The position numbers and the translations under genes were made by a program. Under the pieces are notes generated by a model that worked only from the letters and a program-made list of their open reading frames with translations, was not told the origin of the DNA and did not search any database. Below are positions 18,801 through 29,500 of a stretch of DNA of 35,317 nucleotides, one piece after another (position 1 is the first letter of the stretch; every line of letters begins with the position of its first letter). Origin of the DNA: Nostoc sp. MG11 (GTDB lineage Bacteria; Cyanobacteriota; Cyanobacteriia; Cyanobacteriales; Nostocaceae); assembly GCF_014904695.1 (NCBI RefSeq), contig NZ_JACXXN010000046.1, positions 1-35,317 of the forward strand, read 5' to 3'.

Positions 18801-21800
18801 CATGAGATGGAAGAAACGAGCCTTTTATCTCAACAAGCTCTGATTATTGCCCAAGTAGCAGACAAAATTCCCTTGAATGCAGCCCAAAAGCAATTAGGTA
18901 TTTTGGCACAAATGGGGAACGATGCTTCGCTAGCATACAATGTTTCCCTTGGTCTGGAGTTGAAAGGTTTGTTGAATCAAGGGGCAATAACTCAAGCTAT
19001 CCAAACAATTGTTAACCGTCACGAAGCTCTACGTACAGTTATCAGCAGCCAGAACGATTTGCAGGAGATTGTACCATCTCTAACAATAGAGGTTCCCTTA
19101 ATTGACTTTTCTAATTTAAATAATAGCGATCGCAATTTGCAAGTAGCTGATTGGTTCCAAAAAGAAAACCAACAACCTTTCGACTTTAACCAAAAACCCC
19201 TCTGTCGCTTCTCAATTCTCAAACTAGAGCCACAACTGCATTTGTTGGTTTTGACTATTCATCACATTATTGTTGATGGTTGGTCAATGGGCATCATCCT
19301 CAAGGAGTTAGGTGCATTATATTCTGCTCAGTGCCAGGGTGCTGATTGCCACTTAGAACCACCTATGCAATTTAAAGAATATCTTCAGTGGCAGGAGCAA
19401 CAAAGCCAAACTGAGGCAATGGCAGTCCATGAATCTTACTGGTTAGAACAATTTGCTGGCTCCATCCCCATTTTAGACCTACCCACTGACCATTCTCGCC
19501 CCCACATCAAAACCTATAAGGGTAGCAGACAAACGATGCGGCTTAACCATAGCCTGACTAGTGATGTCAAACGGTTCAGCGTAGACAATGGCTGCACCCT
19601 ATTTATGACTCTTCTATCAGCCTATGGAGCTTTGCTGCACCGATTAACAAACCAAAACGATATCATCATCGGTACTCCCACAGCCGGACGCGCTGTTGCT
19701 GGCAGTGAAGAATTAGTAGGTTACTGCGCTCATATATTACCTATAAGAAGTTGCATTATTGACTCTTTCATCTTTAGTGAATACGTAAAAATCCTCAAAG
19801 ACCAATTATTCAATGCTTACGAACATCAGGATTATCCTTTTGCGAGGCTGATTGACAAACTCAATGTGGCCAGAGATGCCAGCCGCTCCCCTTTAATTGC
19901 GACAACATTTAACTTCGACCAACCTGTTTCTCTGCCCAAGATGTTTGGGCTGGAGACAGATTTATTCCCTAAACCTATTAGTTTTACTCCATTTGATCTC
20001 AGCTTGAATGTTGTCGAGATAGATGGTGAATTGCTGTTAGATTTTGATTACAACACAGACTTATTTGCAGCTGCCACAATTGAGCGCATCATGGGGTATT
20101 TTCAAACCTTGCTTCAAGGAATTGTGACTGATTCTCAGCAATATCTGACGCAATTGCCCTTAATATCTGCTACTGAGCAGTATCAGCTGCTGGCGCAATG
20201 GAATAACACTCAGGTAGCGTATCCCCAAGATAAATGTATCCATCAATTATTTGCAGAGCAAGTCGAGCAAGAGCCAAATGCTGTAGCAGTAATATTTGGA
20301 GATGAGCAACTAACTTATCAAGAGTTGAACATCCGCGCTAACAAAATAGCCCGTCATTTGCAAAGCTTGGGTGTAGGCTCAGAGATGCTGGTAGGTATCT
20401 GCGTTGAGCGTTCTTTAGAGATGGTAGCAGGGCTATTGGGAATTCTCAAAGCTGGTGCAGCTTATCTACCTTTAGATATAGGATATCCCCAAGAGCGGCT
20501 TGCTTTGATGTTGGAGGATGCCCAAGTTTCAGTTTTGTTAACTCAACAGTCGTTACTTGAGAAATTACTTGCTTGCAGTGCCAAGGTCGTTTGTTTAGAT
20601 TCTGACTGGGAACTAATTAACGAAAACAGTGAAGAAAATCCCCACAGTGCCATAACAGCCGACAATTTAGCTTATGTTATGTACACTTCAGGGTCTACTG
20701 GTAAACCAAAGGGTGTTAGCGTCATCCATCGTGGTGTAGTAAGGTTAGTCAAAGCAGCTAACTATGCTCATCTCACTCCAGCAGAAGTTTTTTTACAACT
20801 GGCTCCCATATCATTTGATGCCTCGACTTTTGAGATTTGGGGTTGTTTACTCAACGGTGGACGGTTAGTGGTTTCCCCTGCTCACACACCGTCTTTAGAG
20901 GAGTTAGGGCAAATTATTCAGCAATACCAAGTCACAACCCTATGGTTGACCGCAGGCTTATTCAACTTAATGATAGATTGGCGACTGGAGGATTTAAAGC
21001 CTGTACGTCAATTGTTGGTAGGAGGTGATACTCTATCTGTTTCCCACGTCCAGAAAGCTTTGCAAGAGCTGCCAGACTGTCAGTTAATTAACGGTTATGG
21101 GCCAACAGAAAACACGACCTTCACTTGCTGTTTCCCTATCACAAACTCCAGCCAACTTGGTCTTTGTGTCCCCATTGGTCGCCCAATTTCTAATACTCAA
21201 GTTTATATTCTCAATCGCCATCTGCAATTAGTTCCCATTGGCGTGATTGGTGAAGTATATGTTGGTGGGGCTGGTCTTGCCAGAGGTTATCTCCATCGCC
21301 CTGATTTGACTACAGAGAAATTCATTAATCACCCTTTCAGCAATGAACCAGGGACACGTCTCTACAAAACTGGTGACTTAGCTCGTTACCTAGCCGACGG
21401 TAACATTGAGTTTATTGGTCGCATCGATAACCAAGTAAAAGTACGGGGCTTCAGGATTGAACTGGGAGAAATTGAAGCTGTGTTAGCTCAACATCCCAAT
21501 GTACTCCAGGCAGTAGTTACTACCCAGGAAGACAAAATAGGTAATCAGCAACTAGTGGCTTATATAGTCACGCAGCCAGACAAAGCGCCTAGCACCACTG
21601 CAATGCGCGACTTTCTCTTGGAGTTGTTGCCCGATTATATGGTTCCCTCTGCTTTTGTTGTATTGGATACTTTGCCTTTAACTCCGAATGGGAAAGTAGA
21701 CCGTCGAAATCTACCAGCACCAGATCCAGACCAGAGGAATTCCCAAGTAGATTTTGTAGCACCAAATACCTCTACTGAAGAGATGTTAGCTAATATCTGG

Positions 21801-24800
21801 GCTGATATCTTAGAAGTTCAAAAAATAGGCATTGATGACAACTTCTTTGAATTGGGAGGCAATTCCCTACTGGCTACCCAAATCGTTTCTCGCATCCGCG
21901 CTGCCTTTGCAGTCGAATTGCAATTATCAGATGTGTTTGCCGCTCCCACGATCGCCCAGTTGGCTGCTAAGATTGTGAACGTCTTCAGCGATTCCTGCGG
22001 TATTTTACCCCAGATACTTCCTAGAGCGATCGCAGGTGATGCACCTTTGTCTTTTGCTCAAGGGCGTTTATGGTTCTTAAATAATTTTGACCCAGGCAAT
22101 CCTGCATACAATATCGTTATCAGTTATCGCATCCAAGGCAGCTTAAACGCAGATATCCTAGCAGATGCCTTACAAGCGATCGCTACTCGCCAAGAATCTT
22201 TACGCACCTGCTTTCCAGTAATTAATGGGGAACCAGTACAAAGAATTGAGTCATCGGTGCAGGTAGCGCTCAACGTCATTGAGATTACAAATACGCCAGA
22301 TACTAATATAGAAAACACGATTGCAGAGATATGTAAAAATGAGTATCTCTGGCATTACGATTTGAGCCAAACACCACTTTTCCGCTTCACCCTGCTCAAA
22401 CTCAAGGCAGACGAGTACATTTTCCTGATCAATTTGCATCACATCATCGCTGATGGTTGGTCAATTGGAGTCTTTAATCGTGAACTCAGTCAGCATTACC
22501 AAGCAGCTATCACAAAAGAACCGCTACAGCTTCCCGAATTGCCAATAAGCTACGCTGATTTTGCTGTTGGTCAACGTGTCTGGCTACAAGGTGAGGTGCA
22601 AGAAAAGCAACTTGCTTACTGGAAATATCAATTAGCAGGGTTGCCACCTTTAAAATTACCTAAAGACTATGCGCGTCCAGAGGTGCAGACATTCGTTGGT
22701 TCTAACGTGCAGTTCCACTTAACGACTGAGATAGCGATCGCCCTAGAAAAACTGAGCCAGAAACATAGTGCCACCCTGTTCATGACTTTGGTAGCGGCCT
22801 TTTTTGTTCTACTCTACCGCTACTCAGGTCAAGAAGACATAGCAATAGGAACGCCGATCGCCAACCGCAACCGTAGCGAAATCGAAAATCTCATTGGCTT
22901 TTTCGCAAATACATTAGTGCTGCGTTGTCAAGTCTCCCAAGACATGACTTTCTCAGACTTGTTGCAACAGGTACGCCAAGTTGCCCAAGCAGCTTATGCA
23001 CGGCAAGACTTTCCTTTTGAGCAGGTGGTAGAGGTACTGGCTCCAGAAAGGGATAGCAGCCAAAATCCGTTGATCCAAGTGATTTTCGCTTTTCAGAATG
23101 CGTCCATGAAACCACCAGTTATCCCTGGTTTGGAGATTGCCACCAGTGATTTTCAGGCACACACTGTACGTTTTGACTTAGAGATGCACCTGCTACAGGC
23201 TGAGGATGGATTAACTGGTTATCTAATTTATAATACTGATCTGTTTCAAGCTGCGACCATCGAGAAATTAGCCAGCCACTATGTCAATTTATTGCGATCG
23301 CTCAGTACTGATGCTGATCAAAATATTCAACAGGTGGCAATTCTCGAAACTGCGGAAAAGATGGAATTGCTCAAAGCCGGGCAACATAACTGGCAGATTT
23401 CATACCCACGAGACAAGACAATCCACGAACTTTTTGCAGCCAAAGCAGCTGAACAACCACAGGCAATTGCTCTGGTCTACGGAGAACAAACGCTGACCTA
23501 CGAATCGCTAAACGCTAGAGCTAATCAACTTGCCCGATATTTGCAAACCTTTGGTGTAACACCAGAAAGCTTAATCGGAATCTACCTGGAACGGGGGATA
23601 GATAGTATAGTGGCAATGCTGGCGATTCTCAAGGCTTCTGCTGGCTATGTTCCTCTTAACCCAGAAGATCCATCGGCACGCATTCAATTTATTGTCCAAG
23701 ATACAAACCTTGACCTGATTATCACTGACAGTCAAACGGTACAACGGCTACCTAAAGAATTTAAAGGCATTACACCACAACTAGTTTGCCTAGACCAAAA
23801 CCAAGCCATCATCGCGGCTCAACAGGAAACTAACTTACCTGTGCAAATTGGTGCTGAAAATCTTTGCTATATCATGTATACTTCTGGCTCTACCGGACAC
23901 CCTAATGGCGTGAGTGTAGTCCATCGCGGTGTAGTGCGACTAGTGAAAGAATGCAACTACGTTAAACTGGACGCATCAGAAGTACTTTTACAATTAGCAC
24001 CATTAACTTTTGACGCTGCTACTTTTGAAATTTGGGGTGCGTTGTTGAACGGAGGTCGTTTAGTAATTGCCACACCCAGCCGTCCCTCCTTAAAAGAATT
24101 AGGGCAACTGATTCAGCAACAAGGCATAACCACTGCTTGGCTCACTGCTAGTTTATTTCATTTGATGGTTGACGAAAATATTGATGGGCTGCAAGGACTT
24201 CGCCAACTCCTTGCCGGAGGCGATGTACTTTCTGTGCAGCAGGTTCGACGAGCATTAACCCATCTTGGTAGTGACTGCGTAATCATTAATGGCTACGGCC
24301 CCACAGAGAACACAACTTTCAGTTGCTGTCATCGGATGCAAGACATTTCCGACTGTGATGGAGAACAAATTCCCATTGGCCAGCCAATCTCTAACACCTA
24401 CGTTTACATACTTGATGATCGGCGAGAACCCGTTCCAGATGGTGTTGTTGGGGAATTGTACGTTGGTGGAGATGGTTTGGCGCGGGGTTACTGGCGACGA
24501 CCCGATTTAACAACAGAAAATTTTATCCCAGATCCTTTTAGTTTAGATCCTCACGCCAAAATCTATCGCACCAGGGATCTTGTCCGCAGACGTGCCGATG
24601 GTATCCTTGAATTTGTCGGTCGTATGGATGATCAGCTGAAGATCCGCGGCTTTCGGATTGAACCCAGCGAAATCCAATCTTGTCTGGCTCAACATCCAGC
24701 AGTGCGAGACTCTTTAGTTTTAGCTGTAAGTTCTCAAACTGAGGATAAAGCTTTAGTTGCTTATGTTGTACCCAAACCAGAATTTGTTTCCACAGTGGTT

Positions 24801-26567
24801 AACGAGAACAATAACGAGTCATTGTTGGAACATCAAAAAGCTAACTGGGCAGAATTATTTGACAAGCACCTTTATACCCAGTCCCATGTCACATCTGACC
24901 CCACCTTCAACCTAACTGGCTGGGTTGATAGTTATACAGGAGAACCCATTCCTGTAGAACAGATGCGAGAATGGTTAGACTATCGCATCGAGCAAATCCT
25001 CTCCTACCAACCAAAACAGGTGTTGGAAATTGGTTGCGGTACTGGGCTGGTGTTGTTCCGACTTGTGCCTGTGGTAGAAAAATATGTCGGCATTGATATC
25101 TCTCAGGTTGGTTTAGACTACATTACAGAATATCTGCAAAACAAACCTGCAGAATCAGAAAAGGTAGAATTACACCTTGCTAGTGCAGAGCAAATTAAAG
25201 GACTGTATCAACAAAAGTTTGATACTTGTATTGTGAATTCCACGGTTCAATACTTTCCTAGTGCCGACTATTTAATTAACGTTTTAGAAATTGCTATTGA
25301 GGCAATGAAACCAGGCGGTACAATTTATCTAGGTGATATCCGTAACCTAGCTACACTAGAAGCCTTTCATGCTGCTGTGGCATTGCGTCGGGCAGAAGAC
25401 TCTACTTCCAAAAGCGAGTTACAGCGTCGTGTACGCCAACGGGTCTTCCACCAGAATGAGCTGTTAGTAGATCCTCGCTTCTTCCAAGCATTAAAACAAC
25501 TTTTCCCCCGCATATCTCATGTCAAAATTCAACTCCAGCGTGGTAGTGCTTTCAACGAATTAACTCGCCACCGTTACGATGTAATTATTCAGCTCGACGG
25601 CAACGATGAGAAATCTGTAGGACGGGAAATCTGTTTAGATTGGCGCATAGATCAAATCAGTATGACCTCTCTTCCAGCTCGTCTACGGAACCGAGATTGG
25701 CATCGATTGACTGTGCGAAACATACCCAATGCCCGCATGGTAGAGGATTTGCAGGCTATAGATTGGCTGAGGGACAACGGTGAACCCAACACAGTTGGGG
25801 CATGGCGAGCTAAAAATCAGGAACAGCCTGACAGTGATGCGGTGAATCCTAATGATTTAGTGATCATGGCTAGAGAGATGGGGCTGGATGTGGAGATTAA
25901 CTGGGCTTTATCGGGAAATCTCCAGTATTTTGATACAACTTTCCAAATTGCTGCCCCACAACCCCAACAGCCTCATCAAAAGACAATCAAGTCCACTCTA
26001 CACGCCCTTAACCCCAATTCCTTGCCAGATTTGACGCGCATGGCCAACCTGCCGCTACAAGGTGAACTCAGTTCCTTATTAGGGCCGCAATTAAGGGAAT
26101 ATCTGCACGCCCATTTGCCCGACTATATGATTCCCTCTTATATCTTGATTCTGAGCCACCTTCCCCTCAAACCATCGGGCAAAGTTGATCGAGTGGCGCT
26201 ACCACAAACACATGATTTGACTTTAAATAACCAGAAACAAAGGAGTCTGCCAGAACATGGCATTGAACAGAAGATTGCTCAAGTGTGGCAGGATATCTTG
26301 CAAATCGAAAACGTCAGCAGAGAGGATAACTTCTTTGATTTGGGTGGTAACTCCTTAACAATGGTACGAGTCTGTAGCATTCTCCAAAAAACCTTAGAGA
26401 TGGAACTAAGTGTTGTAGAGATGTTCCAATATCCGACAATTCGCAAATTGGCAGATCACCTCAAAACCAGAGAAGGCAAAATCACCCGGTCTACACCTGA
26501 GAAAACTCGGTCACAACAACAGCAGAATGCTTATCGCACAGTTACTTTTCCCAGAAAAAGGAGATGA
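12858..26567 (+). CDS. Hybrid PKS-NRPS (KS-AT-ACP-AMT-cMT-C-A-PCP-C-A-NMT-PCP)
   Basis: A 4569-residue megasynthase carrying one PKS module and two NRPS modules (each described separately). The first ~35 residues form a helical, coiled-coil-like docking head ([20 protein letters not shown]) suited to the acidic tail of the preceding protein. Domain order with approximate residues: KS 37-460, AT 565-850, ACP 935-1010, Gln/Pro-rich linker 1015-1160, class III aminotransferase 1165-1600, C-methyltransferase 1628-2001, C 2005-2430, A 2460-2955, PCP 2965-3040, C 3053-3495, A 3515-4440 with an N-methyltransferase at about 3991-4255, PCP 4465-4540. The protein should take the reduced acyl chain from the first PKS, make a beta-amino acid, then add two amino acids. 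There is no thioesterase. The basic tail (FPRKRR) is followed after 4 bp by the next gene. The placement of the cMT is unusual. Confidence 0.93.
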   Translation: MSNNSVNTDHQSLMKKALLELREMKSQLQTLERAKTEPIAIIGMGCRFPGNANSPEAFWQLLCNKVDAITEIPPDRWNIDAYYDSNPDTPGKTYTRHGGFVDRLREFDSQFFNISPREAASLDPQQRLLLEVSWEALENAGLVPEQLVNSQTGVFIGISSNDYFQRLLTRESTEIDPYLATGTSHSVASGRLSYILGLQGPSLSVDTACSSSLVAVHLSCQSLRNQECDLALAGSVNRLLSPEYSINFSKAKMLAADGRCKTFDASADGFVRAEGCGVIVLKRLSDAVADGDNILALIRGSAVNQDGRTSGLTVPNGPAQQAVISHALENARVKPEQISYVEAHGTGTSLGDPIEVGALATVFGKHRSPDQPLIIGSVKTNIGHLEAASGIAGLIKVVLALKHQEIPPNLHFQQPNPYISWNEIPVVVPTEQTPWRAGTIPRLAGVSAFGFSGTNAHLVLEEAPQPQPVTTNNIQRSCHLLTLSAKTPEALKQLSQRYQDYLAANADLAIEDICFNASTKRSHFHHRLSVVADSSATIREKLAAFVTGQKPPGVFCEPILGTSQPKVAFLFTGQGSQYVGMGRQLYETHPKFREVVDRCDEILQTFGEKSILSVLYPEPGTSSPLDETAYTQPILFAFEYALAELWKSWGIEPAIVMGHSVGEYVAACVAGAFSLEDGLQLIAKRARLMQALPQDGEMVVVFADENQVQAAIQPYAQQVSIAAINGLQNIVISGRREEVRAIIAALQLKGIETQRLKVSHAFHSPLMEPMLDELAEAVNQVSLQPLCLPLISNLTGELIPPGVVLNAHHWRGHTRQAVKFSAGIDYLLQQGYELFLEIGSKPILCSMSQRDRSTTNALWLPSLNPIKHDWQVLEESLATLYVRGADINWIEFNRDYSQNRVSLPTYPFQQKIHWFDDKSVLMKTKDSNSQANTSFQTTQRDKILGTLSLLIANLLQLSPLEVDIHKPFLEMGVDSIVLANATRSIENTYGMKIAMRQFFEELTTLDALANYINQNLGEQQTEIDAPQPQVQLPQPIQPPIVVTPTPEPENQQIVPETGLQGIIQQQLQVMSQIMSQQLEVLSNNKLPPKRSPSSETNTVDSQEQPQHHQVAQSADATTKPELPATTPPSSSAIPFWQVEQSQSRQLHPQQQHHLETLIARYTQRTEKSKQLAQAYRPIWADRRALNQFRLETKEMCYPIVGDRSLGSKFWDIDGNEYIDLTMGFGVHLFGHNPPFITEALAEQLQQGIQIGPQSKLAGEVAQLICELTNVERVTFCNTGTEAMMTAVRLARAATGRSKIAIFSCSYHGHFDGVLAIAQNIDGELSSVPMVPGVLQSMVDDVLVLTYDAPQSLEIIKNYAHELAAILVEPIPSRRPDLQPKAFLQQLRHLTQEAGIALIFDEIVTGFRIHPGGAQAWFGIQADIIAYGKLIGGGMPIGVIAGKATYMDRIDGGLWRYGDNSYPAVETTFFAGTFSKHPLAMVAARAVLKYLKMQGTALHEQLNQRTSRLAETLNAYFEAQKIPIKVLYCGSILRFTFLGNISYLYQPLEMDLLFYHLAQKGIYIWEARSCFLSTAHTEEDIDYIIQAFKDSIYNLQQGGFFSKHSPAATQQNLLSGKEQKSQHLPSEAMLTPKRISDRLRPEFTQLLSQQNLDAYKQLLTKLEGLSINYVLRAFEQRGWNFSLHHRFSTLLAAQQMGVVEQYQPLLNHLLFMLAEVGVLRHVDGEWEVTQLPKHTDLQEAEIATLIQQYPVAKAELTLLGRCGQRLAQILQGECHALQVLFPQGDLSTTTQLYQDSPGAVVMNTLVQKVICTALQHRQGRKVRILEIGAGTGGTTSHILPYLCDETEYVFTDISPLFVSKAERKYSNYSNIKCQILDIDQEPSTQGFGVHEYDLVIAANVLHATQNLRQTINHVQQLLAPGGLLVLVETTAPQRWLDLTFGLTAGWWKFADHDLRPAYPLLSAGQWRQLLQDNGFREAVTIPHEMEETSLLSQQALIIAQVADKIPLNAAQKQLGILAQMGNDASLAYNVSLGLELKGLLNQGAITQAIQTIVNRHEALRTVISSQNDLQEIVPSLTIEVPLIDFSNLNNSDRNLQVADWFQKENQQPFDFNQKPLCRFSILKLEPQLHLLVLTIHHIIVDGWSMGIILKELGALYSAQCQGADCHLEPPMQFKEYLQWQEQQSQTEAMAVHESYWLEQFAGSIPILDLPTDHSRPHIKTYKGSRQTMRLNHSLTSDVKRFSVDNGCTLFMTLLSAYGALLHRLTNQNDIIIGTPTAGRAVAGSEELVGYCAHILPIRSCIIDSFIFSEYVKILKDQLFNAYEHQDYPFARLIDKLNVARDASRSPLIATTFNFDQPVSLPKMFGLETDLFPKPISFTPFDLSLNVVEIDGELLLDFDYNTDLFAAATIERIMGYFQTLLQGIVTDSQQYLTQLPLISATEQYQLLAQWNNTQVAYPQDKCIHQLFAEQVEQEPNAVAVIFGDEQLTYQELNIRANKIARHLQSLGVGSEMLVGICVERSLEMVAGLLGILKAGAAYLPLDIGYPQERLALMLEDAQVSVLLTQQSLLEKLLACSAKVVCLDSDWELINENSEENPHSAITADNLAYVMYTSGSTGKPKGVSVIHRGVVRLVKAANYAHLTPAEVFLQLAPISFDASTFEIWGCLLNGGRLVVSPAHTPSLEELGQIIQQYQVTTLWLTAGLFNLMIDWRLEDLKPVRQLLVGGDTLSVSHVQKALQELPDCQLINGYGPTENTTFTCCFPITNSSQLGLCVPIGRPISNTQVYILNRHLQLVPIGVIGEVYVGGAGLARGYLHRPDLTTEKFINHPFSNEPGTRLYKTGDLARYLADGNIEFIGRIDNQVKVRGFRIELGEIEAVLAQHPNVLQAVVTTQEDKIGNQQLVAYIVTQPDKAPSTTAMRDFLLELLPDYMVPSAFVVLDTLPLTPNGKVDRRNLPAPDPDQRNSQVDFVAPNTSTEEMLANIWADILEVQKIGIDDNFFELGGNSLLATQIVSRIRAAFAVELQLSDVFAAPTIAQLAAKIVNVFSDSCGILPQILPRAIAGDAPLSFAQGRLWFLNNFDPGNPAYNIVISYRIQGSLNADILADALQAIATRQESLRTCFPVINGEPVQRIESSVQVALNVIEITNTPDTNIENTIAEICKNEYLWHYDLSQTPLFRFTLLKLKADEYIFLINLHHIIADGWSIGVFNRELSQHYQAAITKEPLQLPELPISYADFAVGQRVWLQGEVQEKQLAYWKYQLAGLPPLKLPKDYARPEVQTFVGSNVQFHLTTEIAIALEKLSQKHSATLFMTLVAAFFVLLYRYSGQEDIAIGTPIANRNRSEIENLIGFFANTLVLRCQVSQDMTFSDLLQQVRQVAQAAYARQDFPFEQVVEVLAPERDSSQNPLIQVIFAFQNASMKPPVIPGLEIATSDFQAHTVRFDLEMHLLQAEDGLTGYLIYNTDLFQAATIEKLASHYVNLLRSLSTDADQNIQQVAILETAEKMELLKAGQHNWQISYPRDKTIHELFAAKAAEQPQAIALVYGEQTLTYESLNARANQLARYLQTFGVTPESLIGIYLERGIDSIVAMLAILKASAGYVPLNPEDPSARIQFIVQDTNLDLIITDSQTVQRLPKEFKGITPQLVCLDQNQAIIAAQQETNLPVQIGAENLCYIMYTSGSTGHPNGVSVVHRGVVRLVKECNYVKLDASEVLLQLAPLTFDAATFEIWGALLNGGRLVIATPSRPSLKELGQLIQQQGITTAWLTASLFHLMVDENIDGLQGLRQLLAGGDVLSVQQVRRALTHLGSDCVIINGYGPTENTTFSCCHRMQDISDCDGEQIPIGQPISNTYVYILDDRREPVPDGVVGELYVGGDGLARGYWRRPDLTTENFIPDPFSLDPHAKIYRTRDLVRRRADGILEFVGRMDDQLKIRGFRIEPSEIQSCLAQHPAVRDSLVLAVSSQTEDKALVAYVVPKPEFVSTVVNENNNESLLEHQKANWAELFDKHLYTQSHVTSDPTFNLTGWVDSYTGEPIPVEQMREWLDYRIEQILSYQPKQVLEIGCGTGLVLFRLVPVVEKYVGIDISQVGLDYITEYLQNKPAESEKVELHLASAEQIKGLYQQKFDTCIVNSTVQYFPSADYLINVLEIAIEAMKPGGTIYLGDIRNLATLEAFHAAVALRRAEDSTSKSELQRRVRQRVFHQNELLVDPRFFQALKQLFPRISHVKIQLQRGSAFNELTRHRYDVIIQLDGNDEKSVGREICLDWRIDQISMTSLPARLRNRDWHRLTVRNIPNARMVEDLQAIDWLRDNGEPNTVGAWRAKNQEQPDSDAVNPNDLVIMAREMGLDVEINWALSGNLQYFDTTFQIAAPQPQQPHQKTIKSTLHALNPNSLPDLTRMANLPLQGELSSLLGPQLREYLHAHLPDYMIPSYILILSHLPLKPSGKVDRVALPQTHDLTLNNQKQRSLPEHGIEQKIAQVWQDILQIENVSREDNFFDLGGNSLTMVRVCSILQKTLEMELSVVEMFQYPTIRKLADHLKTREGKITRSTPEKTRSQQQQNAYRTVTFPRKRR
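12960..18865 (+). other. Beta-amino-acid-forming PKS module (KS-AT-ACP-AMT-cMT)
   Basis: KS has Cys209 (TACSSS), His344 (EAHGTG) and His384 (NIGHLE). AT has Ser660 in GHSVGEY and HAFH ending at His763, predicting malonyl-CoA. ACP Ser975 sits in GVDS. The aminotransferase is of the glutamate-1-semialdehyde aminotransferase-like class III type used in microcystin (McyE) and iturin-type synthases: [23 protein letters not shown], and PLP Lys1428 in [12 protein letters not shown]. It should convert the carrier-bound beta-keto group to an amine. The cMT that follows keeps its SAM motif, NVLHAT His and Glu, and should place a methyl on the alpha carbon. The combined product would be a 3-amino-2-methylacyl unit; with the upstream module also methylating, a 3-amino-2,4-dimethylalkanoyl unit. 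The order of methylation and transamination is not shown by the sequence. Confidence 0.85.
18870..22010 (+). other. NRPS module C-A-PCP, predicted valine
   Basis: C domain has HHIIVDG at residues 2135-2141 and should condense the beta-aminoacyl chain with the next residue. The A domain has an intact A3 ([11 protein letters not shown]), A5 ([11 protein letters not shown]), A7 (YKTGD) and A10 (NGKVDR). Reading the ten specificity positions by alignment to GrsA gives D-A-F-W-L-G-G-T-F-K, a valine-type code by my recollection; related branched residues remain possible. PCP Ser3003 lies in GGNS. Confidence 0.8.
22020..26480 (+). other. NRPS module C-A-NMT-PCP, predicted N-methylvaline
   Basis: C domain has the conserved HHIIADG (His3194 and His3195). 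The A domain gives the same ten-residue code as the previous one (D-A-F-W-L-G-G-T-F-K). A SAM-dependent N-methyltransferase is inserted after A8: it has [23 protein letters not shown] and the [10 protein letters not shown] block typical of NRPS N-methyltransferases. PCP Ser4499 lies in GGNS. The A domain carries unusual core changes: A3 reads TGHPNG (Asn3683 for Lys), A7 reads YRTRD (Arg3906 for Gly) and A8 reads RIEPSEIQ rather than RIELGEIE. The A10 Lys (SGKVDR) is kept. Confidence 0.8.
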
Positions 26568-26574
26568 CCCCATG
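26556..26574 (+). promoter_or_regulatory. Ribosome binding site deciding the third megasynthase start
   Basis: AAAAAGGAGATGA overlaps the stop of the previous gene (26565-26567), and AGGAG is spaced about 8 bases from the ATG at 26572. That ATG opens MTEQQNLDNLAIAVIGMAG, a normal KS start. The in-frame ATG 45 bases earlier (26527) has no such site and lies deep inside the upstream gene, so it is less likely. Confidence 0.8.
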
Positions 26575-29500
26575 ACTGAACAGCAAAATTTGGATAACTT
26601 AGCTATTGCTGTAATTGGCATGGCTGGAAAATTTCCGGGTGCAGACGACCTTGATTCATTCTGGAAAAATCTGTGCAATGGAGTGGAATCAATACGTCAT
26701 TTTACAACCGAGGAATTACTAGATGTCGGAGTTAATCAAACAACAGTTAGTGATTCTCACTACGTAGCAGCAAAGGGCGTTTTGTCAGATATCGACCTAT
26801 TTGATGCAGATTTTTTTGGGGTCAATCCTCACGAAGCCGAGTTGATAGACCCGCAACATCGCTTATTTTTGGAAACTGCATGGACGGCGCTGGAAAATTC
26901 GGGATATGATCCGCAGCGATATGATGGTTGGATAGGTGTTTACGCAGGTTCTGGTAATACAACATACCTGAATCATGTTTTACAGGATAGCAAGGATCTC
27001 AATCTGAGAGCGGGACAAACTCATGTCTTTTTTGGCAATTACCCTGATTTCTTCGCCTCTAGAGTAGCTTACAAATTAGGTCTGAAAGGCCCGGCTGTGG
27101 TCGTTCGCACAGCCTGCTCAACTTCACTGGTTGCCATCAATATGGCTTGTCAGTCGCTACTTAACTATCAGTGTGATATGGCCTTAGCTGGTGGTTGCTC
27201 AATTCATGTGCCGCAAAAAGCAGGCTATGTCTATGAAAAAGGCGGAATTTTATCGCCAGATGGACATTGTATGACGTTCGATCAACGTGCTGCTGGTACT
27301 GTTCCTGGTGACGGAGTAGGGATATTAGTTCTCAAACGGCTTGATGATGCTTTGCAAGACCAAGACAATATTCTCGCTATTATTAGAGGTTTTGCGCTTA
27401 ACAACGATGGCTCAGACAAAGTAGGTTTCACTGCTCCCAGCGTCGATGGACAAGCTGAGGTCATTTCTTTAGCCCACGAAATGGCAGGGGGAGATTTTGA
27501 GGCTGTTGGTTATATCGAAGCTCACGGTACAGCTACTCCATTAGGCGATCCTGTTGAGGTCGCAGCCTTAACTCAAGCTTTCCGACAAAAGACCCAAAAA
27601 ACTAACTTTTGTGCTATTGGGTCAGTCAAAACTAATATTGGACACTTGGATGCGGCGGCTGGAGTCGCTAGCGCGATCAAAACTATTCTCTCACTGCGTC
27701 ATGGATTGCTGTTACCCAGTCTACATTTTCAAACCCCCAACCCAAAAATAGATTTTGCTCACAGTCCCTTTTATGTAAATACGACATTGAAGGAATGGCC
27801 TAAGCAAGATCAACCACGACGGGCGGGTGTAAGTTCCTTTGGGATGGGTGGAACTAATGCTCACTTGGTTTTGGAAGCAGCCTCAAGCCGTAAAGGTAAA
27901 TCTCAGGCTGATACTTTTCAGGTGCTACCGCTCTCGGCTAAAACTCCCGAAGCATTAGAACAACTGACATATAATTTAGCTGATTATTTAACTTCTCACC
28001 CAGATATCTGTCTCAATGATGTAGCTTATACATTACAGGTAGGTCGCGCTCAACACTCTTGCCGACGGGCAATTATCTGTAAAACCCATGCCGAAGCTAT
28101 TGAAGGTTTGCGCGGTGTTGGTGTTAATCAGGTAAATTTGCTGCCTAAGGAGAATGTTCGCCAACCGATTTTTATATTCCACGGTTTAGGGGCTATAAAT
28201 TTAGCAGTTATCCGCAAATTATATGCAGATGAACCTATTTTTACACAAGCACTCGATCGCTGTTTTCAAGTCCTCAAACCCTATTACCAAGATGATCTGT
28301 ATCAAATATTCTCTTCACCTGAGTCAGAACTGTCTTTACACTTAGCCAATACTCAACCGATCTTTTTGGCTGTTGCATACGCTCTGGCTCAACTGTTGCA
28401 ATCTTTAGGGATTGAGCCTGGGGGGGTAGTTGGTTTTGGTCTGGGGAAATATATTTGCGCCTCTATTGCTGGGGTGATGGCTATTGAAGATGCCCTCATG
28501 TTAATTGCTAAACATGATACATCTTCCTCAGAAAAACTAACTACCTTACTGCAAACTATGGATTTGCAGTCACCCCAGATATCTGTATTTGATTCGGTTG
28601 TGGGTGATTGGATAGATAAAACAGAATTAATCAGCCCAGAATATTGGGTAGACCAACTCAAACAACAAGCTTCTGTCTCTAAATTACCTCTTGATTCTCA
28701 ATACCTTTTACTGGAATTAGCACCTGGGAAAATACTCGATTCCCAAACAGCAAAGGAGAACAGCGAGACAATCATTAACGTCTATAGCACTATTGAATCT
28801 GCGCCGAACCAGCAAAAACCTATTTTTCAGTCCCTACTGCACATCTGGCTGGCTGGGGGTCAAATCAGTTGGCAGCAGCTTCATGTGGGAATAACTCCCA
28901 GACGGGTGGAGTTACCAACCTATCCTTTCCAGCGTCGGCGTTATTGGTATGAACCAGGCCAAACTGTGAGAGTTGCTACGCAACCAGCACCGATTTTTAA
29001 GCAACTACCACCGACACCATTAAAAAAGAAAAAGAATTTGGCGGAATGGTTTTATGTACCGCAGTGGCGACGGACACTGCCACTTTTACCATTTAGTTCT
29101 TTGAATTTAACTGGTTCTCAAAATAGCTGGCTTTTATTTTTGGATGAGTGCGGTGTTGGTCAAAAATTTGCCCAGTATTTGCAAAGTTTGGGAATTAACG
29201 TATTTACTGTGAGCCACAGTACCAGTTTTCAAGTTTTATCGGAGCGGGAATATACCATAAATTCCACTACAGCAGAACATTACGGACTGCTATTGGATGA
29301 TTTGGCTCAACGTCATCAAATGCCCAGCTATATCTTAAACTTCTGGTTTGTGACATCGCTAAGTGATGAGCTTGCTCCCGAAACTGGCTTCGAGATGCTA
29401 TTGTTTTTAGCACAAGCGTTAGGTAAGTGCGATCGCTCTTTCACCACACACTTAACAATCGTCTCCACAAACCTCCACGCAATTGAGCCAAGCGATCGCA

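Noticed and set aside
26527-26571. Upstream in-frame ATG for the third megasynthase
   Set aside because: It lies inside the end of the previous gene without a ribosome binding site; the ATG at 26572 has AGGAG at good spacing and gives a normal KS start.
28420-28426. Run of seven G in the degenerate AT, possible sequencing frameshift explaining lost motifs
   Set aside because: The frame is consistent with AT homology both before (TQPIFLAVAYALAQLL) and after (SIAGVMAIEDALMLIA) the run, so the loss of Ser is not caused by a frame slip there.
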